Of a stretch of 64,000 bases of DNA, positions 28,282 to 37,360 are shown one piece after another. This stretch comes from CAZHJK01 sp964533275. GTDB lineage: Bacteria > Bacillota > Clostridia > Eubacteriales > Garciellaceae. The notes below the pieces were generated by a model, which was not told where the DNA came from, did not search any database, and saw only the letters and a list, made by a program, of their open reading frames with translations. The DNA lies in contig CAZHJK010000015.1 in assembly GCA_964533275.1 (NCBI GenBank), positions 1-64,000 on the forward strand. The letters are read 5' to 3'. The number at the start of each line of letters is the position of its first letter. Within the stretch, counting starts at the first letter, position 1. Made by a program: the position numbers and the translations under genes.

Positions 28282-30207
28282 ATGATGAAAAATATAGATA
28301 GGAATATATATCTTTCTAATGTAGAGGTAGAAGAAGCCCTACATACTTTTTTAGATAAGGTGGAAAAATCATATAAGCAAGGCTTTTCTGAAGAAGTTGA
28401 AGTGATTAAGTCTCAAAATAGGACAACCAGTAAAGCTGTATTTGCAAGATATTCTTCTCCTAATTATAATGCATCTGCAATGGATGGTATTGCAATAGAA
28501 GCTCAAAAAACCTTTGGAGCTACTGAAGGGCATCCATTAAAATTAAGGTTGAATGAGGACTTTATCTATATAGATACAGGGGATCCAATAGTGCATCCCT
28601 ATAACGCTGTTATTATGATAGAGGATGTAATAACATTAGATGATAATACAATACAAATCATTAAATCTGCTTCACCCTGGCAGCATGTTAGACCTATTGG
28701 GGAGGATATTGTAGCTAATGAGATGATAATTCCATCCCATCATCAAATAAGACCAATGGATATCGGAGCAATGCTAAGTGGAGGGGTTACCCATATAAAG
28801 GTGTTTAATAAACCTAGGGTTGCTATTATTCCAACGGGAACAGAAATAATAGAGCCTGGAGAAAGCATGAAAAAGGGAAGTATTATTGAATCAAACTCTC
28901 GGGTTTTTGAAGGCTTAGTAAACGAATTAGGAGGGCAGGCAAATCGTTTTTCACCCATTCCTGATGACTATAATCTTTTAAAGGATACACTATTAAGGGC
29001 TTCCAAGGAAAATGATATTGTTATTATAAATGCAGGATCCTCTGCGGGAAGTGAAGACTATACTGCTAGCTTAATAAAGGAATTGGGAGAGCTTTTGGTA
29101 CATGGTATCGCGACAAAGCCTGGCAAACCAACTGTTTTGGGCATTATAGAAAATAAACCTATTATTGGAATACCTGGATATCCTGTTTCGGCATACTTTG
29201 TTTTTGAAACCTTTGCAAAGCCCCTTATATATAATTTCCTAGGGGGAAAAAAAGAGAGGGCTAATGAGGTAGAAGCAATCATAGCTAAAAGAATGGTATC
29301 ATCATTACAGCATAAAGAATATGTAAGAATCAAATTAGGCAAGGTAGGTAATCGCCTAATAGCTACTCCATTAAATAGAGGAGCTGGAGTTACAATGTCT
29401 TTAGTAAGGGCTGATGGGGTATTAGTTATCCCACAAAATAGTGAGGGAGTAGAAGCAGGAGAAAAGGTAAGGGTAAGCTTACTTAAGGATATGGAACAAA
29501 TTGAAAATACATTAGTATCCATAGGAAGTCATGATTTAATAATGGATATAATTTCTAATAGAATGCAAAAATCAGATGATAAGCACTTTTTATCCTCGGC
29601 TCATGTTGGCAGTATGGGAGGAATTATGGCTCTAAGAAGGGGAGAAACCCATATTGCGCCTATACATTTATTAGATCCCAAATCCGGGATATATAATATT
29701 CCCTATGCTAAAAAATATCTTTCAAATAAAAGGATGGCTCTAATTAAAGGGGTAAAAAGGATACAAGGATTTATGGTTTCTGAAGGTAATCCTAAGAATA
29801 TAAAAGATTTTAAGGATTTAACACGAGAGGATATTATATTTGTAAATAGACAAAGAGGTGCAGGAACTAGGATTTTAGTTGATTATATGCTTGAAAAGAC
29901 AGGTATAAGTGAAGAAGAAATAGTGGGCTATGATAGAGAAATGACAACCCATATGTCTGTTGCTGCAGCCGTCACATCAAATACAGCAGATGTAGGAGTT
30001 GGAGTTTATTCAGCAGCTAAAGCAATGGGATTAGATTTTATACCTATTGGGGAGGAACATTATGACTTTTTACTTCCTGCAGATTATCTTGAGATGGATA
30101 TAGTGAAAGCCTTTATAAATGCTATTACTTCCCAGGATTTTAAGGAGGAATTGTTAGAGATGGGTGGTTATGGAGTTGAGGAAATAGGGGAGATAATTAT
30201 GATATAA
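28282..30207 (+). CDS. MoeA fused to a periplasmic-binding-like (PBP/LysR-substrate) domain
   Basis: A 641-aa two-part protein. Residues 1 to about 415 are a complete MoeA (YNASAMDGIAI, PTGTEIIEPG, NAGSSAGSEDYT, GIPGYPVSAYF). The rest is a PBP-like oxyanion- or pterin-binding domain of the kind seen in LysR regulators and ModA (SSAHVGSMGGIMALRRGETHI residues shortly after the junction, then NRQRGAGTRILVDY). The start at 28282 follows GGAGGGG; the upstream GTG overlaps that site. The fusion is known in Clostridia; its added domain may sense or hold molybdate, tungstate or the cofactor. The stop codon overlaps a heptamer repeat. Confidence 0.92.
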   Translation: MMKNIDRNIYLSNVEVEEALHTFLDKVEKSYKQGFSEEVEVIKSQNRTTSKAVFARYSSPNYNASAMDGIAIEAQKTFGATEGHPLKLRLNEDFIYIDTGDPIVHPYNAVIMIEDVITLDDNTIQIIKSASPWQHVRPIGEDIVANEMIIPSHHQIRPMDIGAMLSGGVTHIKVFNKPRVAIIPTGTEIIEPGESMKKGSIIESNSRVFEGLVNELGGQANRFSPIPDDYNLLKDTLLRASKENDIVIINAGSSAGSEDYTASLIKELGELLVHGIATKPGKPTVLGIIENKPIIGIPGYPVSAYFVFETFAKPLIYNFLGGKKERANEVEAIIAKRMVSSLQHKEYVRIKLGKVGNRLIATPLNRGAGVTMSLVRADGVLVIPQNSEGVEAGEKVRVSLLKDMEQIENTLVSIGSHDLIMDIISNRMQKSDDKHFLSSAHVGSMGGIMALRRGETHIAPIHLLDPKSGIYNIPYAKKYLSNKRMALIKGVKRIQGFMVSEGNPKNIKDFKDLTREDIIFVNRQRGAGTRILVDYMLEKTGISEEEIVGYDREMTTHMSVAAAVTSNTADVGVGVYSAAKAMGLDFIPIGEEHYDFLLPADYLEMDIVKAFINAITSQDFKEELLEMGGYGVEEIGEIIMI

Positions 30208-30247
30208 GGTAGAAGGTAGAAGGTAGAAGGTATATGGTATATGGTGG
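30206..30247 (+). repeat. Heptanucleotide tandem repeat, AAGGTAG family (6 units)
   Basis: Six 7-mers in register: AAGGTAG three times, AAGGTAT, ATGGTAT and ATGGTGG. The first unit shares two bases with the stop codon of the moeA-PBP gene. Confidence 0.93.
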
Positions 30248-30282
30248 AAGTTGATTTATTTAGGTAAGACCTATCATAGAAT

Positions 30283-30314
30283 AAAAAATGAAACCAAACT
30301 TGGTTTCATTTTTT
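30283..30314. terminator. Bidirectional terminator between moeA-PBP and mgtE
   Basis: The stem AATGAAACCA/TGGTTTCATT is flanked by A6 and T6, giving a T-run in both directions between convergent genes. Confidence 0.9.
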
Positions 30315-30317
30315 TAT

Positions 30318-31649
30318 TTATATTTCTAAAATACGATTTGCCACAGTAAAATATGTTATAAGCACTAATGCATCTAGTATTGTAGTTATCATTGGACTTG
30401 CCATTATTGCAGGGTCTAGATTTAGCTTTTTTGCAACAATAGGTAGTGTACCACCTATTAATTCGGCGAGCATAATAGTAATAATTAATGTTAAACTTAC
30501 TGTAAAGGCTATGTTTACATTATATTTTTCGACATATAGTATTCGTAAAAAATTTAATATTGCAAGGGATAACCCTACCATTAAACTTACTCTGAATTCC
30601 TTCCAGATTACCTTAAGTATATCTTTAGTATTAACTTCTCCTAATGCTATTCCCCTCACTATAAGGGTGGAGGATTGGGATCCTGCATTACCGCCTGTAC
30701 CCATCAGCATTGGAACAAAAACCATCAAAGCAGCAACCTGGGATAAAACACTTTCATATCCCTTAATTATGGCACCGGTAAATGTTGCAGAAATCATTAA
30801 TACCATTAACCAAGGTAATCTTTGCTTTGCAAGGGAATATACACTAGAATCCATGTAATCCCTTTCGGTAGGCTGTAGTGCCGCCATTCTATGGAAGTCC
30901 TCGGTATTCTCTTCCTCTATAACATCTAGAATATCATCAACTGTAATAATACCTACAAGTCTTTGTTCTAAATCAACTACAGGTATAGCTAAAAAATCAT
31001 ATTTTTTAAATAATTCTGCTACTTCTTCTTGGTCCTCAGTTGTTGTAATGGAAAGAAAGTCTTTTTCCATTAAATCTCCTACTAATTCATTTTCATCAGC
31101 TAATATAATATCCTTTAAAGAAATAATACCTTCTAATTTTCTAGAGTTGTTTATTACATAACAGGTATATATTGTTTCCTTTTCATAGCCATTGTTTCTT
31201 ATATAGTCAATTGCATTACCAGCAGTCATTTCCTTCTTTAGATCTATATACTCTATAGTCATTAGGCTGCCAGCTGAGTATTCAGGATAATTTAAAAATT
31301 GATTAATTAGTTTTCTCTCACTATCATGGGAGTGTTGTAGTATTTTCTTTACGAGATTAGCTGGTATTTCTTCTAATAGGTCGATTTTATCGTCAAAATT
31401 TAGTTCGTTAACTAATTCTCTTAATTCATCAATCTTAATTAACTCAGAGAGTTTAGCTTGATAATAGGGCTCCATAAAGGAAAAAACATCAACTGCCATA
31501 TCCTTAGGTAATAATCTAAAAAGAAGTAAGCTCTCCTTATCGCTTAATTCTTCTATTAGCTCTGCGACATCTGCTGGTTGTTTATTTTCAATATCTAGTC
31601 GGAGTTTTTTAAATTCTTTGTTTTCAAGCATTTCTAGAATTTCTTCCAT
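30318..31649 (-). CDS. mgtE: Magnesium transporter MgtE
   Basis: A 443-aa MgtE channel: an N-terminal superhelical domain (about 1-125), two CBS domains (about 130-250), a plug helix, and five C-terminal membrane segments with the pore signature GTGGNAGSQSSTL. The cytoplasmic part closes the pore when Mg2+ is high. The start follows AAAGGAGG; a longer frame begins 21 nt upstream within the ribosome binding site. A hairpin that can hide this site, and a 23-codon open frame, lie just upstream, in place of the M-box riboswitch expected from Bacillus. Confidence 0.95.
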   Translation of the reverse strand: MEEILEMLENKEFKKLRLDIENKQPADVAELIEELSDKESLLLFRLLPKDMAVDVFSFMEPYYQAKLSELIKIDELRELVNELNFDDKIDLLEEIPANLVKKILQHSHDSERKLINQFLNYPEYSAGSLMTIEYIDLKKEMTAGNAIDYIRNNGYEKETIYTCYVINNSRKLEGIISLKDIILADENELVGDLMEKDFLSITTTEDQEEVAELFKKYDFLAIPVVDLEQRLVGIITVDDILDVIEEENTEDFHRMAALQPTERDYMDSSVYSLAKQRLPWLMVLMISATFTGAIIKGYESVLSQVAALMVFVPMLMGTGGNAGSQSSTLIVRGIALGEVNTKDILKVIWKEFRVSLMVGLSLAILNFLRILYVEKYNVNIAFTVSLTLIITIMLAELIGGTLPIVAKKLNLDPAIMASPMITTILDALVLITYFTVANRILEI

Positions 31650-31684
31650 GGGGATTCCTCCTTTTTTCATATTGTGGATTCCCC
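31650..31684 (-). promoter_or_regulatory. Hairpin sequestering the mgtE ribosome binding site
   Basis: On the minus strand GGGGAATCC and GGAATCCCC can pair (8 of 9 positions, one A-A mismatch) around a loop holding AAAAAAGG; the Shine-Dalgarno AAAGGAGG straddles loop and right arm. It starts 7 nt after the leader stop codon, so ribosome position on the leader could affect it. Confidence 0.45.
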
Positions 31685-31691
31685 TTTACAT

Positions 31692-31763
31692 CTAAGGTGA
31701 TTGGATGAATGGGGCAATCCTTATTTTAATAATATTTATAGATGATAAGGGTCCATCATCCAT
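31692..31763 (-). CDS. Possible 23-codon leader peptide of mgtE
   Basis: An open frame beginning MDDGPLSS and ending IQSP, preceded by a perfect AGGAGG 8 nt from its ATG, a better translation signal than most genes here. Its stop is 42 nt before mgtE. The acidic N terminus with an early proline recalls the E. coli/Salmonella MgtL leader, where such codons destabilise ribosomes at low Mg2+ and raise mgtA expression. The resemblance is in composition and position only; no homology is claimed. Confidence 0.5.
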   Translation of the reverse strand: MDDGPLSSINIIKIRIAPFIQSP

Positions 31764-31911
31764 TTGGTTCACCTCCTAAAAAATTATTAAAGAACTAATA
31801 ATAATTATTATATGACAAAAAATTTTTTTGGGCAATAATTAGTCTTAGGCTTAGCACCCATTATAAGTATAGCACACTATATTTTAAATTATTAAAAAAT
31901 CTGGGTATTAG

Positions 31912-31939
31912 TTGACAAAGTGGGGAATTATTATATAAT
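31912..31939 (+). promoter_or_regulatory. Sigma-A promoter of the valS operon
   Basis: TTGACA (31912-31917) and TATAAT (31934-31939) with 16-bp spacing, just upstream of the T-box. Confidence 0.8.
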
Positions 31940-31959
31940 GGTAAAAAAGTATAAATTTT

Positions 31960-32190
31960 AAAAGTGATGATGGAGAGGAGTAGAAGAAGCACTATCCTAG
32001 AGAGGGAAATTCATGGGCTGAAAGATTTCCTGATACAGACTTTTTCCAAGGTAGCTCCTGAATTGTGATATTGAAAGGCTTTGCTTAGTAGATTGAACCG
32101 GAGAAATTCGTTAATAATTTTAAGTGCTCATTTGAGAACTAAGGTGGTACCGCGAAGCTAACTTCGTCCTTAACCGGATGGAGTTTTTTA
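31960..32190 (+). promoter_or_regulatory. T-box leader, valine (GTA) specifier
   Basis: GGTGGTACCGCG is at 32143-32154. Stem I has AGGAGTA on the 5' side and AAG-GTA-G before CTCC on the 3' side, giving GTA (32051-32053) as specifier, in agreement with valS downstream. The terminator CTTCGTCC/GGATGGAG with T-run (32162-32189) completes the switch. It also controls the small membrane gene that comes first. Confidence 0.95.
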
Positions 32191-32244
32191 TTTTTTTGAA
32201 AGATGAGTATCTGCCTTATACCAGATTTAAGAGGAGTGAAAATT

Positions 32245-32403
32245 ATGTCCCAGGGAATTACCTTAATGATTATTGGAGCAATATTAGTATATGGTGCAAG
32301 ACTTTTTACAAAGATCATAAAAAAAGTTTCATTATTGGCATTTAAGATTGTAGGTTTAATAATTGCAATAATAGGAATGTTATTTGTATTTGAGATTTTA
32401 TAA
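32245..32403 (+). CDS. 52-aa two-helix membrane protein in the valS operon
   Basis: A small protein starting MSQGITLMIIGA, with two hydrophobic helices joined by a basic loop (FTKIIKKVS). The start follows GAGGAG; an upstream in-frame ATG lies in the T-box terminator region. It sits between the Val T-box and valS, so it should be made when valine tRNA is uncharged. I do not recognise the family and infer no function. Confidence 0.75.
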   Translation: MSQGITLMIIGAILVYGARLFTKIIKKVSLLAFKIVGLIIAIIGMLFVFEIL

Positions 32404-32442
32404 GTTAGAAATTTACACAATAAGACTTAAGGAGGAAATAAA

Positions 32443-35094
32443 ATGGAAGAAAGACAAAATATTGCAAAGGTTTATAATCCAACTGAGGTAGAAAATAAGT
32501 TATATGCTAAGTGGGAAGAAAGGGGCTATTTTAAACCTGAAACAAACCCACTAGGAGAAGCTTTTACCATTGTAATGCCACCACCTAATATCACAGGTCA
32601 GCTTCATATTGGGCATGCCTTTGATGGGACTATTCAGGACATAATAATACGCTGGAAGAGAATGCAAGGTTACGCAGCCCTCTGGTTACCTGGCACTGAT
32701 CATGCCAGTATTGCTACCGAAGTAAAGGTAGTAGAGGCAATGGCAAAGGAAGGAATAACTAAGAAGGATATTGGTAGAGAGGGCTTTTTAGATCGAGCTT
32801 GGGATTGGGCAGATATGTATCGAAAGAGGATTACAAATCAATTTAGAAAACTAGGGACCTCCTGTGATTGGTCTAGAGAAAGATTTACTATGGACGAGGG
32901 CTGCAGTGAGGCTGTAAAGGAAATCTTTATTGAACTGTATAATAGAGGACTAATCTACCGTGGGAACCGTATTATTAATTGGTGTCCTGATTGTAAAACA
33001 GCCCTATCGGATGCAGAGGTAGAATATGAGGAACAGGATGGATTTCTGTGGCATTTTCGATATCCTATAATAGATAGTCATGAAACTATTGTTATTGCAA
33101 CCACAAGACCTGAGACAATTCTAGGAGATACAGCAGTTGCTGTTCATCCTGAGGATGAAAGATATAAACATCTTGTTGGTAAGAAAATAATGCTACCCTT
33201 AATGAATAGAGAAATACCAATTATTGCAGATGAATATGTAGAAAGGGAATTTGGAACTGGGGCTGTAAAAATTACCCCAGCACATGATCCCAATGACTTT
33301 GAAGTAGGAATTCGCCATGATTTACTACAAATAAGGGTACTAAATGATGATGCCACAATGAATGAGCATGCTGGAAAATATGAAGGTCTTGATCGCTACG
33401 AAGCAAGGAAAGCTATTGTAGAAGATTTAAAGGGTATGGGCTTATTAGTAGAAATAGAAAGTCATAATCATAATGTTGGAGGTTGTTATAGGTGTTCTAC
33501 AACAGTAGAGCCTATTACTTCGGATCAATGGTTTGTTCAGATGAAACCCTTAGCAGAACCAGCAATAGAGGTAGTGCGTGAAGGAAAGACAAGATTTGTT
33601 CCTGAACGATTTGATAAAACCTACTATAATTGGATGGAGAATATAAGGGATTGGTGTATATCTCGTCAATTATGGTGGGGACATCGTATTCCAGCTTATT
33701 ATTGTAAGAAATGCGGAAAATTGATTGTAGCCAAGGATATGCCGGAAAGCTGTAGCTGTGGTTCTAATGAATTTAGACAGGATGAGGATGCATTAGATAC
33801 TTGGTTTAGTTCGGCGCTATGGCCATTTTCAACCTTGGGGTGGCCTAGTGAAACAGAGGATTTAAAGAAATTTTATCCTAATAATGTTTTGGTAACGGGC
33901 TACGATATTATCTTTTTCTGGGTAGCAAGAATGATATTTTCAGGAATAGAGGCACTGGGAGAAACTCCCTTTAGTGATGTAGTTATTCATGGTATTGTTA
34001 GAGATTCCCAGGGTAGAAAAATGAGCAAATCCCTAGGAAATGGAGTAGATCCACTGGAGATTATTGAGGAGTTTGGAGCGGATGCCCTTAGATACACCTT
34101 GATAACAGGCAATTCCCCGGGAAATGATACTAGATGGCATATGGAAAAGGTAGAGGCAAATAAACATTTCGCCAATAAAATTTGGAACGCTTCCCGTTTT
34201 GTATTAATGAATATAGATGATGATGTTCTTCAAAAAGAGGATATTGCAAATGATAATTTAGCAAGTGCAGATAAGTGGATAATCAGTAGATGTAATTCCA
34301 TGGTAAAGGATATTACAGATAATTTAGATAAATATGAGTTAGGACTTGCAGCTTCTAAGCTTTATGACTTTATTTGGAGCGAATATTGTGATTGGTATAT
34401 TGAATTGGTAAAACCAAGATTATATGGTGATGATGAAAATAGTAAGATTGCAGCTCAGGTAACCTTAGTTAAGGTGTTGAAGGATATTCTAAAATTATTA
34501 CATCCCTTTATGCCATTTATTACAGAAGAAATATTCACTCATCTACCAGGGGACGAGGAAAGTATTATGATTTCTTCCTGGCCGGAATATACAAAAGATT
34601 TGATGTTCAAAGAAGAAGAAGATGAGTTAAAATTAATTATGTCAATTATTCGAAGCATTAGAAATGCAAGGGCAGAGATGAATGTCGTACCCTCTAGGAA
34701 GGCAAAGGTTATCTTGATTGCAGATAGTGAAAAGGTTGATACTATCTTGAAGAAGTCAGAGGTATACTTCCAAAAACTTGCCAGTGCTTCAGAGGTAATA
34801 GTTAAGACTGCGAGAGAAGACATTCCTGAAAATGCTGTTTCTGCTGTTGTAGATCAAGTAGAAATCTTTATTCCATTAGAGGATCTAATAGATAGGGACA
34901 AGGAAATAGAACGACTACAAAAAGAAAAGGAAAACTTAGAGCAAGAATTAAAACGGGTTAATGGTAAATTAGCAAATAAAGGATTTACCGAAAAAGCACC
35001 CGCTCAAGTAGTAGAGCAGGAAAGAGATAAACAAAAGAAATACCAAGAAATGATGGAAAAGATATTAGAACGATTAGAATCTTATAATAAGTAA
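32443..35094 (+). CDS. valS: Valyl-tRNA synthetase
   Basis: An 883-aa class-I synthetase charging tRNA-Val. HIGH is at residues 55-58 and KMSKS at 526-530. The CP1 editing domain lies between them (TTRPETILGDTAVAVHP), with a CxxC...CxC zinc-type pair (YYCKKCGKL, SCSCGS). The C-terminal coiled-coil arm (about 815-883) is intact. The length matches the family. AAGGAGG lies just before ATG. It is regulated by the upstream T-box. Confidence 0.98.
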   Translation: MEERQNIAKVYNPTEVENKLYAKWEERGYFKPETNPLGEAFTIVMPPPNITGQLHIGHAFDGTIQDIIIRWKRMQGYAALWLPGTDHASIATEVKVVEAMAKEGITKKDIGREGFLDRAWDWADMYRKRITNQFRKLGTSCDWSRERFTMDEGCSEAVKEIFIELYNRGLIYRGNRIINWCPDCKTALSDAEVEYEEQDGFLWHFRYPIIDSHETIVIATTRPETILGDTAVAVHPEDERYKHLVGKKIMLPLMNREIPIIADEYVEREFGTGAVKITPAHDPNDFEVGIRHDLLQIRVLNDDATMNEHAGKYEGLDRYEARKAIVEDLKGMGLLVEIESHNHNVGGCYRCSTTVEPITSDQWFVQMKPLAEPAIEVVREGKTRFVPERFDKTYYNWMENIRDWCISRQLWWGHRIPAYYCKKCGKLIVAKDMPESCSCGSNEFRQDEDALDTWFSSALWPFSTLGWPSETEDLKKFYPNNVLVTGYDIIFFWVARMIFSGIEALGETPFSDVVIHGIVRDSQGRKMSKSLGNGVDPLEIIEEFGADALRYTLITGNSPGNDTRWHMEKVEANKHFANKIWNASRFVLMNIDDDVLQKEDIANDNLASADKWIISRCNSMVKDITDNLDKYELGLAASKLYDFIWSEYCDWYIELVKPRLYGDDENSKIAAQVTLVKVLKDILKLLHPFMPFITEEIFTHLPGDEESIMISSWPEYTKDLMFKEEEDELKLIMSIIRSIRNARAEMNVVPSRKAKVILIADSEKVDTILKKSEVYFQKLASASEVIVKTAREDIPENAVSAVVDQVEIFIPLEDLIDRDKEIERLQKEKENLEQELKRVNGKLANKGFTEKAPAQVVEQERDKQKKYQEMMEKILERLESYNK

Positions 35095-35123
35095 TGTAAT
35101 AGAAGAAGCAATAGGAAGCAATA

Positions 35124-35139
35124 GGGACGGTTCTTTTTG
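35124..35139 (+). repeat. REP-like GGGACGG element, left copy
   Basis: GGGACGGTTCTTTTTG after a CAATAGGAAGCAATAG direct duplication. Its exact inverted copy (CAAAAAGAACCGTCCC) is at 37390-37405. The two bracket the Imm5-like gene and the secreted-protein gene. The stretch 35095-35209 is otherwise without a gene. Confidence 0.8.
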
Positions 35140-35209
35140 CTTCATTTTTCCTTTCGTTGGAATGGAGACATAAAACCCACTATATACATGTAAAATACCC
35201 TCAAATTTA

Positions 35210-35872
35210 TTGCTTATATGTAGATTTATACGACTTAATGATTTCTTGATAAAACGGGAGGGGTTTAATATCGAGTATTTAGATGTAGAAATTAAATTAA
35301 AGAAAAGAAACAAGTTATTATTTTCTCGTGACAGTCAATGCTTGCACGAGCTGATAAAACTAATTCAATTACAGAATCATCGAACCATTGTAATGTGGGC
35401 GTTAGATTGTGCAAAATTATCTTTGCAACAATTTGAAGCAAAATATCCTAAAGAAAAAAGGCCCAGAAATTGTTTGGAACTCTGTGAGGCTTGGGCAAGA
35501 GGGGAAATTAAAATGCCTATGGCAAAACATGCTATTTTAGACTCACATGCAGTTGCAAAAGAAATCGATGATAATGAATATGGGGCGTTGTGTCACGCAA
35601 TTGGTCATGCTGGGGCAACCGTGCATGTTGAAACACACGCTTTGGGGTTACCTATCTATGAATTAACGGCAATAGTGTTAAAATACGGACAATATAATTT
35701 TCATAAACCAGTCAGCGAAAAGATAGATTATTATTACAATCGCATGCTCTATTGGCAAGAGAATACCGATAAACTTGGGCTGGATTGGGCAAATTTTTTA
35801 TTGGACGACACAAAACCTAATAAGGAAAAATTATTAAGTGAAAAACAAAAGTTAAAGCAACAAAGACTATGA
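35210..35872 (+). CDS. Imm5-like putative immunity protein
   Basis: About 200 aa, rich in conserved Trp/Ala/His: MWALDCAKLSLQQFEAKYP, RPRNCLELCEAWARGE and CHAIGHAGATVHVETHALG. This is the pattern I associate with the Imm-5-like 'putative immunity protein' family, predicted to protect against polymorphic toxins; no toxin gene is nearby. The start is abnormal. A strong GGGAGGG (35256-35262) is followed in frame by ATC at 35270 (ATC GAG TAT TTA GAT), where ATG would give a normal protein. The only legal in-frame starts upstream are TTG at 35210 and 35246, both without a ribosome binding site. Codon use differs somewhat from its neighbours, and inverted repeats flank the cassette, suggesting transfer. 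Confidence 0.6.
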   Translation: MLICRFIRLNDFLIKREGFNIEYLDVEIKLKKRNKLLFSRDSQCLHELIKLIQLQNHRTIVMWALDCAKLSLQQFEAKYPKEKRPRNCLELCEAWARGEIKMPMAKHAILDSHAVAKEIDDNEYGALCHAIGHAGATVHVETHALGLPIYELTAIVLKYGQYNFHKPVSEKIDYYYNRMLYWQENTDKLGLDWANFLLDDTKPNKEKLLSEKQKLKQQRL

Positions 35873-35937
35873 ACATAACCTTGTTGCATATTTTAACAAA
35901 TACGAGGCTAGAGAATTAAAAGGGAGGAAGAATTACT

Positions 35938-37329
35938 ATGAAGAGTCGTAAGGTTTGCATACTATTTTTGATATTATTATTAATTTTTCCTACTATTGTT
36001 TCCGCAAATTCAGGACCTACCTATTGGCAGGGATATCCCTCATGGGAAACTATGGCTATTGATGAAAATTCACCTATTGTAGTTAATGGTGAGGAACTAG
36101 TTTTTGATTTCTCAGAAGGTGAGCATTTAGATTATAGAGTAAGCGGTGATGTAACCGCAACCTACCAGATGAAAAATCCCACCGATAAAGAACTTACGGT
36201 TCAAATGGGTTTTCCCTTTGTAGGAAGTCTTCTTTCTAAAGAAGATGATATAAAGATAAGAATAGATCAAGAAGAGATTCCCTATGAGCTTTATATAGGA
36301 GGAGATGTTAAAGAACAAGGGCTTACTAATAGTGAAAACACATCAGAAAGCTATGATTTTGAAGGTATAATAAGCTCCATTAGAAAAGAGCCCTACGAAG
36401 CAGAAATCTTTAAAGAGAATGAAAGAGGGAAGCTTTATTCCATAGATATTAATCCGCCTGAAGATCAGAAGATTAAATTAGCCATAAGCTTCTCCTATGA
36501 AGCTGACCAGACAAAAATTCTAGCCAATGATTTTAATTCTGTAGAAAGGGACGGAGAAAAAATGAGGGTGGGTGTATGGTGTAATAAGCCAACCACTTTA
36601 GAAATCTATGTTTTAGGAGAAGATATTGATTTTGACTTAGGAGCATATACCGATGGAGAACTTCAAAATGAGGTGGATTTTTCGAATTATAGTATTAAAA
36701 CCCAGGAAGTAGAGCTTAGAACTTACCTATTTGATTATATAAGTAAAATTGCAAATCCAGAGTTTAATGAAGCAATATCAGTAGACCAGCTATATAATTT
36801 TTATGCACGGGAATTAGATATAGCATTTAAAAGAAATGGTGGCTTTGCTTCAGAAGGGGATCTTTTGGCTAACAATTATGAAGGTATTTTTGTAATTGTT
36901 TATATTGTAGATTTTCCACCAAATACTGAAAAAGAGATTAAGGTCAATTATAAAACAACGACAACTATGGATAGATCAAAAACCCCAGATCCCATATACA
37001 TAGTGGATTATATTTTAAATCCCGCACAATACTGGGATAGCTTTCAGGATTTAAATATAAAGGTCATCCCTAGCGAGGAGTTACCTTATATTGTCAGCTC
37101 TAATATGGATTTTCAAAGGAAAGATAATATATATAAAGTTAAATTTGAAGAATTGCCAAAAGAGGATCTAACCTTTACCCTTTATAATAAAGAAAAGATT
37201 ACCCTTATTGATAAGACTGTGGGAAATTTTAATAGATATTTTGGGTATTTTACCCCTATTGTTGTTGGAATATTTGTCCTTATATTAATATTTGCTATGT
37301 TGAAAACAATTAGAAAGAAGATAAGATAA
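35938..37329 (+). CDS. Secreted, C-terminally membrane-anchored protein of unknown function
   Basis: A 463-aa protein with a signal peptide (residues 1-23, cleavage near VSANS), a long acidic beta-rich extracellular region, and a C-terminal membrane helix (about 438-456) with a basic tail. The segment TYQMKNPTDKELTVQMGFP resembles EYEVENTTDQTINAYFGVP in the protein at 60043, and both have a later NxxWxxxxDxN block, so the two look like distant paralogs. The fold may be DUF4424-like, but that is a guess. The ribosome binding site is GGGAGG. Palindromic and GGGACGG repeats follow the gene. Confidence 0.75.
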   Translation: MKSRKVCILFLILLLIFPTIVSANSGPTYWQGYPSWETMAIDENSPIVVNGEELVFDFSEGEHLDYRVSGDVTATYQMKNPTDKELTVQMGFPFVGSLLSKEDDIKIRIDQEEIPYELYIGGDVKEQGLTNSENTSESYDFEGIISSIRKEPYEAEIFKENERGKLYSIDINPPEDQKIKLAISFSYEADQTKILANDFNSVERDGEKMRVGVWCNKPTTLEIYVLGEDIDFDLGAYTDGELQNEVDFSNYSIKTQEVELRTYLFDYISKIANPEFNEAISVDQLYNFYARELDIAFKRNGGFASEGDLLANNYEGIFVIVYIVDFPPNTEKEIKVNYKTTTTMDRSKTPDPIYIVDYILNPAQYWDSFQDLNIKVIPSEELPYIVSSNMDFQRKDNIYKVKFEELPKEDLTFTLYNKEKITLIDKTVGNFNRYFGYFTPIVVGIFVLILIFAMLKTIRKKIR

Positions 37330-37360
37330 ATAGGGTTATGTCATGAACGGAATCAATGGT

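Noticed and set aside
31671..31900. M-box (ykoK) magnesium riboswitch upstream of mgtE
   Set aside because: The conserved TTAGGTGAGGCTCCT-type start and loop motifs are missing; TTAGGAGGTGA here is the ribosome binding site of the short leader frame.
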